64,000 nucleotides of DNA. Origin: Kribbella caucasensis (GTDB taxonomy: Bacteria > Actinomycetota > Actinomycetes > Propionibacteriales > Kribbellaceae). The stretch lies in assembly GCF_004361855.1 (NCBI RefSeq), contig NZ_SNWQ01000029.1:1-64000 (forward strand), given 5' to 3'. Below the pieces are notes generated by a model. The model was not told the DNA's origin and made no database searches. It was given only the letters and a program-made list of their open reading frames with translations. Position 1 is the first letter of the stretch, and each line of letters opens with the position of its first letter. Shown piece after piece: positions 57,924-64,000 of the stretch. A program made the translations under genes and the position numbers.

Positions 57924-58688
57924 TCAGTTCTTCACGGCGAGTAGCGAGATGCTTTTGACGCCGTACCTGGCGCTCGCATCGCGGGCTCGGTCGGAGATGA
58001 ACTCGTAGCCGTTGCGCCACATGGCGGTGACGGTGAGGCCCGCGTCCTCGATCGCCGCCAGGAACGAGTCCTCCTGTGAAGCGCCACCGATGCAGGCGGC
58101 CCACAGATCGGCGTCGCAGACGATCGAGTCCTTGAGTTGCCGCTCGGTGACGATGTCGGCGATCGCCAGCCGGCCGCCCGGCCGTAGTACCCGGGCCGCC
58201 TCGGCGAATACCCGGGACTTGTCCGGTGACAGGTTGATCACCCCGTTCGAGATGACGCAGTCGAACGTCTCGTCGTCGGCCGGGATGCTCTCGATGCGGC
58301 CTTCGCGGAACGCGACCTGGTCCAGTCCTGCCGCCGTGGCGAGCCGACGGGCACGGTCGAGTTGCTGCGGTGTGAAGTCGATGCCGACGACCCGGCCGCG
58401 AGGACCGACCAGCTGGGCGGCGTAGCAGGCGTCCATGCCCGAGCCGCTCCCCAGGTCGATCACCCGCTCCCCCTCCACGAGCTGTGCGAGACCGAATACA
58501 TAGCCAACCCCGGCGAACGAGTCAACCGCACCACCAGGTACCCGGTCCAGCAGATCCCGGTCATACCCGAGCCGATCGGCAAGCCGCCGACCCATCTCGA
58601 AGTGGTACGCACCGTGTGGCGCCTCGGCCACCAGGCGGTACATCTCCTTGACCTTGGCCTCCAGCGCCACCACATCCACGATCGTCAT
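57924..58688 (-). CDS. SAM-dependent methyltransferase, arsenite-methyltransferase-like
   Basis: Protein of 254 residues. The ArsM-like framework is clear: VALEAKVKEMYRLVAEAPHGAYHFEMGRRLADRLGY, SAM motif VIDLGSGSGMDACYAAQLVGPRGRVVGID, FDCVISNGVINLSPDKSRVFAEAARVLRPGGRLAIADIV, and VCDADLWAACIGGA with cysteines. True ArsM enzymes need three or four cysteines for As(III), and I see only some of them, so a different acceptor (another metalloid, thiol or small molecule) is possible. First gene of the leftward operon; diverges from an ECF sigma operon that carries a close relative (59630-60433). Confidence 0.85.
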   Translation of the reverse strand: MTIVDVVALEAKVKEMYRLVAEAPHGAYHFEMGRRLADRLGYDRDLLDRVPGGAVDSFAGVGYVFGLAQLVEGERVIDLGSGSGMDACYAAQLVGPRGRVVGIDFTPQQLDRARRLATAAGLDQVAFREGRIESIPADDETFDCVISNGVINLSPDKSRVFAEAARVLRPGGRLAIADIVTERQLKDSIVCDADLWAACIGGASQEDSFLAAIEDAGLTVTAMWRNGYEFISDRARDASARYGVKSISLLAVKN

Positions 58689-58707
58689 TCCCTGCTCCTC
58701 TCCCCTT

Positions 58708-58733
58708 TGAACAGGAGACGTGGCGAGGCGTTC
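58708..58733 (+). promoter_or_regulatory. Possible ECF-sigma promoter in the divergent region
   Basis: TGAAC (58708-58712), 16 nt, CGTTC (58729-58733) resembles the GAAC-N16-CGTT pattern of many ECF sigma promoters. Because GAAC and GTTC are complementary, a similar pattern can also be read toward the methyltransferase operon on the minus strand. The neighbouring ECF sigma gene makes autoregulation likely. Confidence 0.35.
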
Positions 58734-58824
58734 GTCTTATTGCCGATGGCACCAGATGCAATAAAGTGAAGGTGCGCAGCGTCTACACGATGTGACGCTG
58801 CTGGGTGTCAGGCCGGGGGAACCG

Positions 58825-59406
58825 ATGGACGCCTCCCGAACGGAACAACGGGAGAGCTTCCGCGCGCTCGCGAGTGCACAGCTTCCACGGCTCTACTCGA
58901 TCGCGCGGCGGCTGGTCGGGGACGACGCCGAGGACGCCGTACAAGACTGCCTGCTGAAGGGCTTCCAGCGGTACGACCAGCTGAAGTCGGCCGAATCAGC
59001 GCCGGCCTGGCTGACGAGCATCCTGGTGAACAGCTGCCACGACGTCGGCCGTGCCAGCGCCCGCCGGCCGCAGGTGATCGATTTCGAAGAGGTCGAGAAG
59101 TTCTCCCTGTACCGCAAGATCGCCTACGAAGACCCGTTCCCGTACTCCGACTCGTTGCACCTGGACTTTCTCGGTGAGTTCGGTCCGGAAGACGTGCACG
59201 CCGTACTGATGCGGCTCCCGCCGCTCTACCGCATCCCGTTGGTACTGGTCTATATGGAGGGCTTCCTGGCGAAGGAGCTCGCCCGGCGACTCGACGCACC
59301 GCTCGGGACCGTACTGGCGCGACTGCACCGGGGGCGGAAGCTGTTCGAGAAAGAGCTGTGGGAGTACGCCCGGGAGACCGGGCTACTGAAAGAGGGCGCA
59401 CGATGA
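58825..59406 (+). CDS. ECF sigma factor (sigma-70 family)
   Basis: Small sigma factor of 193 residues. Region 2 (about 20-90) has LYSIARRLVGDDAEDAVQDCLLKGFQRYDQLKSAESAPAWLTSILVNSCHD; region 4 (about 130-185) has VLMRLPPLYRIPLVLVYMEGFLAKELARRLDAPLGTVLARLHRGRKLF. I chose the ATG at 58825 with GGGGGA upstream; a GTG at 58792 is in frame. The anti-sigma gene overlaps its stop by 4 bp. The sigma factor probably drives its own operon and perhaps the divergent methyltransferase operon in response to a stress sensed by the anti-sigma protein. Confidence 0.92.
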   Translation: MDASRTEQRESFRALASAQLPRLYSIARRLVGDDAEDAVQDCLLKGFQRYDQLKSAESAPAWLTSILVNSCHDVGRASARRPQVIDFEEVEKFSLYRKIAYEDPFPYSDSLHLDFLGEFGPEDVHAVLMRLPPLYRIPLVLVYMEGFLAKELARRLDAPLGTVLARLHRGRKLFEKELWEYARETGLLKEGAR

Positions 59407-59630
59407 TCAGCTGCCACGAAGCGGTCGGACAACTGTGGGAGTACCTCGACGGAGTTGTCGACGAGGCCGACCGCGCGCTCGTCGAAGAACACCTGTCCCG
59501 CTGCCGGCGCTGCTGCGGCGAGATGGAATTCGCCCAAGAGTTGCGCAGAACGCTGGCCGGATCGGTCCGCACCGAGATCCCCGCCGACGTGCTGCTCCGG
59601 CTGAACCAGACACTCGAGGAGCTGGACTGA
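59403..59630 (+). CDS. Zinc-finger anti-sigma factor (ZAS type)
   Basis: Protein of 75 residues, soluble. The anti-sigma zinc motif is visible: CHEAVGQLWEYLDGVVDEADRALVEEHLSRCRRCCGEM, with H in EEHLSRC and the cysteine pair CRRCC, which also has an extra cysteine. Such proteins release the sigma factor when thiols are oxidised or metal is displaced. ATG at 59403 overlaps the sigma stop, and its own stop overlaps the methyltransferase start (TGATG), giving three coupled genes. Confidence 0.88.
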   Translation: MISCHEAVGQLWEYLDGVVDEADRALVEEHLSRCRRCCGEMEFAQELRRTLAGSVRTEIPADVLLRLNQTLEELD

Positions 59631-60433
59631 TGACCCGCGACCTGATGTACGGCGAAGAGGTGAGGACTCTGGTCCGTGCCGCCTACCGCAACGTGCCACC
59701 GACCACCGCCGCCGTCGCTCACAAGATCTACGCCGACCAGGAACTGGCGGGCGTTCCCCGATCGGCAATCGACCGGGCACTTGGCGTGGCGAACCACCTA
59801 AGGTTCGCCGACATCCGGCCCGGCGAGACGATCCTCGACATCGGCTGCGGAGCCGGCATCGACACGATCCTCGCCGCTCAGCGGACCGGGCCGTCCGGGA
59901 GAGTGATCGCCCTCGACTTCCTGCCCGAGATGCTCGACCGTACTGCGGCCGCCGCCCGCGAGGCCGGTTTGCCGAACGTGGAACCGCTCGAGGGCGAGAT
60001 GGAGGCGATCCCCCTGCCCGACGACAGCGTCGATCTGATCATCTCCAACGGAGTGATCAACCTGTCCGCTCGCAAGGCGAGAGTGATGGCCGAGTGCGTC
60101 CGCGTCCTACGACCCGGCGGCCGCGTGTGCGTGTCGGACTTGACCGTAGAACAGGATGATCTGCCGGCCGAGATCCTCACCCAACCGGCTGCGTGGGCCG
60201 GGTGCATCGCCGGCGCACTGGCCGAGGACGATTTCGTCTACAAGCTGGAGAAGGCCGGCTTCGCAGACGTCGAAGTACTGCACCGAGAGCCACTCAGCAT
60301 CGACGACTGCGCGCTCTATCCCCTCTTCTCCACAGACGTCATCAAGCTGATGAAGCGGCTCATCCCAACCGATCGGCACGACCGCGTCGCAGTAGCGATC
60401 GTGGTCAGGGCGTGGTCGCAGCCTGCGCGCTGA
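59630..60433 (+). CDS. SAM-dependent methyltransferase, arsenite-methyltransferase-like, under ECF control
   Basis: Protein of 267 residues. ArsM-like features: SAM motif TILDIGCGAGIDTILAAQRTGPSGRVIALDF, LIISNGVINLSARKARVMAECVRVLRPGGRVCVSDL and a cysteine in AAWAGCIAGALAEDDFVY. It is clearly related to the methyltransferase at 57924-58688 across the divergent region. Third gene of the sigma / anti-sigma operon, starting at an ATG that overlaps the anti-sigma stop. Its 3' end overlaps the convergent cysteine desulfurase gene by 29 bp. Probable role: methylation of a toxic metalloid or reactive compound sensed by the ZAS protein. Confidence 0.88.
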   Translation: MTRDLMYGEEVRTLVRAAYRNVPPTTAAVAHKIYADQELAGVPRSAIDRALGVANHLRFADIRPGETILDIGCGAGIDTILAAQRTGPSGRVIALDFLPEMLDRTAAAAREAGLPNVEPLEGEMEAIPLPDDSVDLIISNGVINLSARKARVMAECVRVLRPGGRVCVSDLTVEQDDLPAEILTQPAAWAGCIAGALAEDDFVYKLEKAGFADVEVLHREPLSIDDCALYPLFSTDVIKLMKRLIPTDRHDRVAVAIVVRAWSQPAR

Positions 60434-61580
60434 GTACGGCGTACCGGCTGGCAAGGAGGGCCGCGGCCTGGTCGACTTGGTCAGCCGTGGTCCAACGGCC
60501 TAGCGAGAGGCGGATGGCTGAGCGAGATCGTTCGGCGCCCAGCCCCATGGCGGTGAGCACTGCGGAGGGCGTATCGAGCCCTTCGTGACAGGCCGATCCG
60601 GTAGCCGCCGCGATCTGCGGGGTGGCGGCCAGTAGGTCGCGGCCGTTGACGCCGGTCAGGCTGAGGTTGAGCGTGCCTGGCAGTCGCTGGGTCGGGTGCC
60701 CGTTGAGGCGGATCAGACCTGGCATCAGCGCGTCGAGGCGATCGTGCAGCGCGTCACGCAGTCCCACCAGGTGCTTCCCTTCAGTCGGGAGATCATCGGC
60801 GGCGAGCTGTGCTGCCGCGCCGAGAGCGACGATGAGTGCGACGTTCTCCGTACCCGCCCGCAGGCCGCGCTCCTGACCACCACCGCGGATGACCGGTTGC
60901 ACCGCGGTGCCGGACCTGACGTACAGCGCGCCGACACCTTTCGGCGCGTACATCTTGTGGCCGACCACGGTCAGTAGGTCGACACCGAGATCCTTCACGT
61001 CGAGTGGAATCTTCCCGGCAGCCTGGGCCGCGTCCGTGTGGAACAGCGCGCCATAGCGATGCGCGATGGCGGCCAGTTGAGCGAGCGGCTGCAGGGTGCC
61101 CGTCTCGCTGTTGGCGGCCATGATCGAGACCAGGACGGTCCGGTCGGTGATCGTGGCTTCCAGTACGGCGGGGTCGACCTGGCCGTGCTCGTCGACGGGA
61201 AGCCGCGTGATGGTGAATCCGTCGGCCTGCAGGCTGTCGCAAGCCTCGAGGACGGCAGGGTGCTCGGTGGCTTGAGTGATGACCTGGTCGGCTCGGCCGC
61301 GGGCCGCCAGGGCCACACCGCGGACGGCGAGCGTGTCGGCCTCTGATCCGCCCGCGGTGAAGACGATCTCGCCGGGCGCGGCGCCCAGCAGGTCCGCGAC
61401 CTGGCGGCGGGCCTGCCCGACCGCGGCACGCGGCGCATCTGCGTAGGTGTGGCTGCTGGACGGGTTGCCGAAGTGGTGTGTCAGGTAAGGCAGCGCAGCG
61501 TCGACGACGCGTGGGTCGACCGGAGTGGTGGCGTTGTAGTCCAGGTAGATGGGTCCGTTGGTGAGACCGGGGTGAGTCAC
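60405..61580 (-). CDS. Cysteine desulfurase (IscS/NifS-like)
   Basis: PLP-dependent enzyme of 391 residues. Segments IYLDYNATTPVDPRVVDAALPYLTHHFGNPSSSH, the PLP Lys K209 in VVGHKMYAPKG, RGGGQERGLRAGTENV, and the active-site C331 in TGSACHEG fit the class-V aminotransferase desulfurases. It removes sulfur from cysteine to form a persulfide for iron-sulfur clusters, thiolation or sulfur transfer. GTG start at 61580 has AGGAGG 6 nt upstream and overlaps the MFS stop. It lies in an operon with an MFS transporter and an MBL-rhodanese protein, which suggests persulfide traffic rather than housekeeping iron-sulfur assembly. Confidence 0.92.
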   Translation of the reverse strand: MTHPGLTNGPIYLDYNATTPVDPRVVDAALPYLTHHFGNPSSSHTYADAPRAAVGQARRQVADLLGAAPGEIVFTAGGSEADTLAVRGVALAARGRADQVITQATEHPAVLEACDSLQADGFTITRLPVDEHGQVDPAVLEATITDRTVLVSIMAANSETGTLQPLAQLAAIAHRYGALFHTDAAQAAGKIPLDVKDLGVDLLTVVGHKMYAPKGVGALYVRSGTAVQPVIRGGGQERGLRAGTENVALIVALGAAAQLAADDLPTEGKHLVGLRDALHDRLDALMPGLIRLNGHPTQRLPGTLNLSLTGVNGRDLLAATPQIAAATGSACHEGLDTPSAVLTAMGLGAERSRSAIRLSLGRWTTADQVDQAAALLASRYAVLSAQAATTP

Positions 61581-62812
61581 CTGTTCCTCCTGGGGTGGGT
61601 TTCGTACATGCGGGCTGCGGCGATGAGGCCGGAGGCGGCGGTGAGGGCTGCGACCGTCCAGACGGCGACCGGGATGCCCCACAGGTCGGCGAGTATCCCG
61701 GCCAGCAGGGCGCCGACGGCGAATCCACCGTCGCGCCACAGCCGGTAGACGCCAACGGATCTGGCTCGCCAGGCCGGGTGGGCCACGTCCCCGATCGTCG
61801 CCAGCAACGTCGGATAGACCATGGCGGTGCCGAGTCCGAGCAGGCTCACCGCGACCAGCCACTGACCGAAGCTGTTGCCGGCGGCCACCAGGGCCAGGGC
61901 GACCGCCTGGAGGAGCATGCCGGCGGTGATCAGCCACTTGCGACCCCATCGGTCGGACAGCGCGCCGGTGGCCAGCTGCGCGAAGCCCCAGACAGCCGGA
62001 TACAGCGCACCAAGGAGACCGATCCGAGCCAGCGACAGGTGCTGGGTGGCAAACAGGATCGGGAACAGCCCCCAGGCCAGTCCGTCGTTCAGGTTGTTGA
62101 CCAGCCCCGCCTGCGAGGCCGACGACAGTGCCGGTTCTTTGAAGCTGGTAAGGGTGAACACCTGCCTGGTGGTCATGCCCTGGTGCTCGGTACGACCTGC
62201 TTCGTGGTGGGCATGGCCGCGGGTCTCACGAACTGCCAACGTCGACAACCCCAGACCGAGCGCGGCAAACGCGGCACCGAGCAGGAACGGCGCGGGTCGG
62301 AGGCCGTACTCCGCTGCCAGGTAGCCGGTGGCCATCGCGGTGGCGGCGACGGCGACGTACCCCGCGGCTTCGTTCAGCCCCATGGCCAGTCCACGCCGCG
62401 CCGGACCGACCAGATCGATCTTCATGATCACGGTCGTCGACCAGGTCAGGCCCTGGTTCATCCCGAGCAGCACGTTGGCGGCGATCACCCAGCCCCAGTT
62501 CGGCGCCCAGATCAGCAGCAGCGGGACCGGCAGGCCGATCAACCACCCGGCGACCAGGACGGGTTTGCGGCCGTAGCGGTCCGACCAGGTTCCGGCGAAG
62601 AAGTTCGTGGCCGCCTTGACCGCGCCGAAGGCCAGGATGAAGGTCAGGGCACTGGTGTACGCCGTCAGGTGGAACGTCTGCTCGGCGAGCAACGGCAGCA
62701 CGATGCGTTCCTGGCCGAGCATCCCGCCGACCAGCGCATTGATTGCCACCAGCAACAGGAACTGCGCGAGATTGGTCCGCAACCCCAGTCGCGGAGCCCT
62801 GACCGTGCTCAT
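61577..62812 (-). CDS. MFS transporter in the sulfur operon
   Basis: Twelve-helix major facilitator of 411 residues. The loop 2-3 signature is NFFAGTWSDRYGRKPVLVAGW, mirrored by QLATGALSDRWGRKWLITAGM in the second half. A His-rich cytoplasmic loop (RETRGHAHHEAGRTEHQG) sits between the halves and could bind a metal ion. It overlaps both neighbours by 4 bp (ATGA with the MBL-rhodanese gene, GTGA with the desulfurase gene). The substrate is unknown; export of a sulfur species, metal or metalloid fits the context. Confidence 0.88.
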   Translation of the reverse strand: MSTVRAPRLGLRTNLAQFLLLVAINALVGGMLGQERIVLPLLAEQTFHLTAYTSALTFILAFGAVKAATNFFAGTWSDRYGRKPVLVAGWLIGLPVPLLLIWAPNWGWVIAANVLLGMNQGLTWSTTVIMKIDLVGPARRGLAMGLNEAAGYVAVAATAMATGYLAAEYGLRPAPFLLGAAFAALGLGLSTLAVRETRGHAHHEAGRTEHQGMTTRQVFTLTSFKEPALSSASQAGLVNNLNDGLAWGLFPILFATQHLSLARIGLLGALYPAVWGFAQLATGALSDRWGRKWLITAGMLLQAVALALVAAGNSFGQWLVAVSLLGLGTAMVYPTLLATIGDVAHPAWRARSVGVYRLWRDGGFAVGALLAGILADLWGIPVAVWTVAALTAASGLIAAARMYETHPRRNR

Positions 62813-64000
62813 TCCAGCTGCCGGCCGGTCGCGGCGGACCAGTCCGCCGCGCCGCCTTCCAGCACCGCGAGCTCGTGATGACCGGCCCGCTGCAGCAGGC
62901 TTGCGGCGGTCATCGCTCGCTCACCGTGCCCGCACATCACCACCACCGGCCCTGCCCCGACCCCCGCAGTACGGTGGGGAAGGTCTCCTAGTTCGATGTG
63001 CTCCGCCCCCGGAACGTGTCCGGATTCGAACTCGTTGTCCTGCCGGACATCCAGAACCCGGGCGCCACCAATCTGATCGGCACGCAGCAACGGTGTCACC
63101 ACTGACTGGCCATCCCAGCCGGCCATCCCCCCGGCCAGCTCCCCGATCGGGAGGGTGAACCCGATCTTCAACGCCTGCCAGGCCGGCTCGGCCAGATCCT
63201 GGTCACTGTCGCGGACCACGACGTACGGCGTGGCCGGGTCGAGCAGCCAGCCGAGCCAGGAAGCGAATTGGGCGCGCAACGGAATCGAGACCGCGCCCGG
63301 GACATGCCCGGCCGCGAACGCGCGAACCGGCCGCACGTCAATCAGGACGGCCCCCTCGGCCATGGCGCGAGCGAATTCACTGGATGGCAGCGCGCGCACA
63401 TCCACCTCGCTCACCGCAGCGGGGCCGCGGCGGTTCACCTCGGGCAGGTGCAGGAAGTACGGCGGGAAGCTGCCCAGCCCGGCCAGCAACTGCTCGACGA
63501 ACGCATCCTCGCTCGGTGCCCGGAGCAACGGATTGTCAGCCTTTTCGCGCCCGATGGTGGACACCCGCTCGGCACCTCGCGGAGCCGAGCAGAAGGATCC
63601 GGCGCCGTGCGTCGGCAGCACGGTTGTTGCGTCCGGCAACGTACTCAGCCGCTGCAGCGAGCGGTACTGCAGTCGCGTCAGCCGCTCGGTCTGCTCCGCA
63701 CCGGCGAGGTCTGTGCGGGCAGCGCCGCCGACGATCAGCGAGCCGCCGGTGAACACTCCGAGCGGCCGGGATCCGTCGAGCAGCTCGAACGCCAGGTGCT
63801 CGCCGGTATGGCCCGGTGTCGCCAACGCGCGCAGTGTCAGACCGCCGAGGTCCACCTCATCGCCGTCGGCCAGGCCCTGGTGGTCGAACTCTCGACGCCC
63901 ATCGGCCGACGCCAGCAGCCGGGCACGATCGACCGCCGCCAACTGCACCGCACCGGACAGGAAGTCGGCGTGCAGGTGTGTGTCGGCGGCGAACGCCACC
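62809..64000 (-). CDS. Metallo-beta-lactamase fold and double rhodanese protein (persulfide dioxygenase-like), 5' end outside window
   Basis: About 396 residues are visible; the N-terminal part lies beyond the right edge. The metallo-beta-lactamase part shows THLHADFLSG (HxHxDF), PGHTGEHLAF and the later VFTGGSLIVGG and PTHGAGSFCS, as in ETHE1-like persulfide dioxygenases. Two rhodanese domains follow. The first (VLIDVRPVRAFAAGHVPGAVSIPL) has VVVRDSDQD where an active-site Cys would be, so it is probably inactive. The second has the loop VVVMCGHGERAM with an active Cys. It likely oxidises or transfers persulfide sulfur, in concert with the desulfurase and MFS transporter in the same operon. 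Confidence 0.88.
   Translation of the reverse strand, partial: VAFAADTHLHADFLSGAVQLAAVDRARLLASADGRREFDHQGLADGDEVDLGGLTLRALATPGHTGEHLAFELLDGSRPLGVFTGGSLIVGGAARTDLAGAEQTERLTRLQYRSLQRLSTLPDATTVLPTHGAGSFCSAPRGAERVSTIGREKADNPLLRAPSEDAFVEQLLAGLGSFPPYFLHLPEVNRRGPAAVSEVDVRALPSSEFARAMAEGAVLIDVRPVRAFAAGHVPGAVSIPLRAQFASWLGWLLDPATPYVVVRDSDQDLAEPAWQALKIGFTLPIGELAGGMAGWDGQSVVTPLLRADQIGGARVLDVRQDNEFESGHVPGAEHIELGDLPHRTAGVGAGPVVVMCGHGERAMTAASLLQRAGHHELAVLEGGAADWSAATGRQLE

Noticed and set aside
1..64000. tRNA, rRNA or CRISPR arrays
   Set aside because: Looked for cloverleaf arms, rRNA-like stretches and regularly spaced repeats; none found. The only spaced repeats are the pair at 37928 and 38012 and short coding ladders.

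Overview
The window is high-GC, gene-dense DNA with short intergenic gaps, many ATGA/GTGA start-stop overlaps and leaderless-looking promoters. It is typical of a soil actinobacterium. Paired DUF222/HNH proteins, many sugar ABC loci with LacI or ROK regulators, and F420-type enzymes suggest Kribbella or a close relative in the Propionibacteriales; that assignment is inference from style, not a database match. No rRNA, tRNA, CRISPR array, prophage or origin was seen.

Left part (1-16.5 kb): a partial DUF222/HNH protein; a serine-hydrolase / TetR / MFS trio tied together by three copies of one 18-bp operator; a NarL-type two-component system separated from a MacB-like ABC transporter by a solitary TnpB element; a split ABC permease; an intact Gfo/Idh/MocA oxidoreductase beside a deleted paralogue; an acetyltransferase; and an OmpR-type two-component system whose histidine kinase is fused in frame to a DUF4173 membrane protein.

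Transport part (16.5-37 kb): a ROK repressor, ROK kinase and family-5 ABC importer (binding protein, two permeases, two ATPases); a pair of ABC exporter half-transporters; and a LacI-led sugar operon (regulator, FAD oxidoreductase, binding protein, two permeases). A Tat-exported clan GH-A glycosidase is transcribed divergently from that operon, and the shared intergenic region carries a perfect 20-bp inverted repeat.

Middle part (37-49 kb): F420-type oxidoreductase, VOC protein, a large DUF222/HNH protein preceded by an 84-bp-spaced direct repeat, a multi-domain secreted protein, flavodoxin, aldo/keto reductase, a membrane protein divergent from a PhzF protein by only 17 bp, a DoxX-like protein, and a GH13 alpha-glucosidase followed immediately by a 49-residue protein with a strong ribosome binding site.

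Right part (49-64 kb): a FIST/GAF-histidine-kinase pair divergent from two response regulators; a CBS-BON protein; a 721-residue membrane protein combining a P-loop NTPase, Sel1/TPR-like repeats and an HExxH metallopeptidase-like domain, which is the most unusual protein here; an ECF sigma / zinc-finger anti-sigma / methyltransferase operon facing a second methyltransferase operon; and a sulfur operon (metallo-beta-lactamase-rhodanese protein, MFS transporter, cysteine desulfurase) that runs off the right edge.
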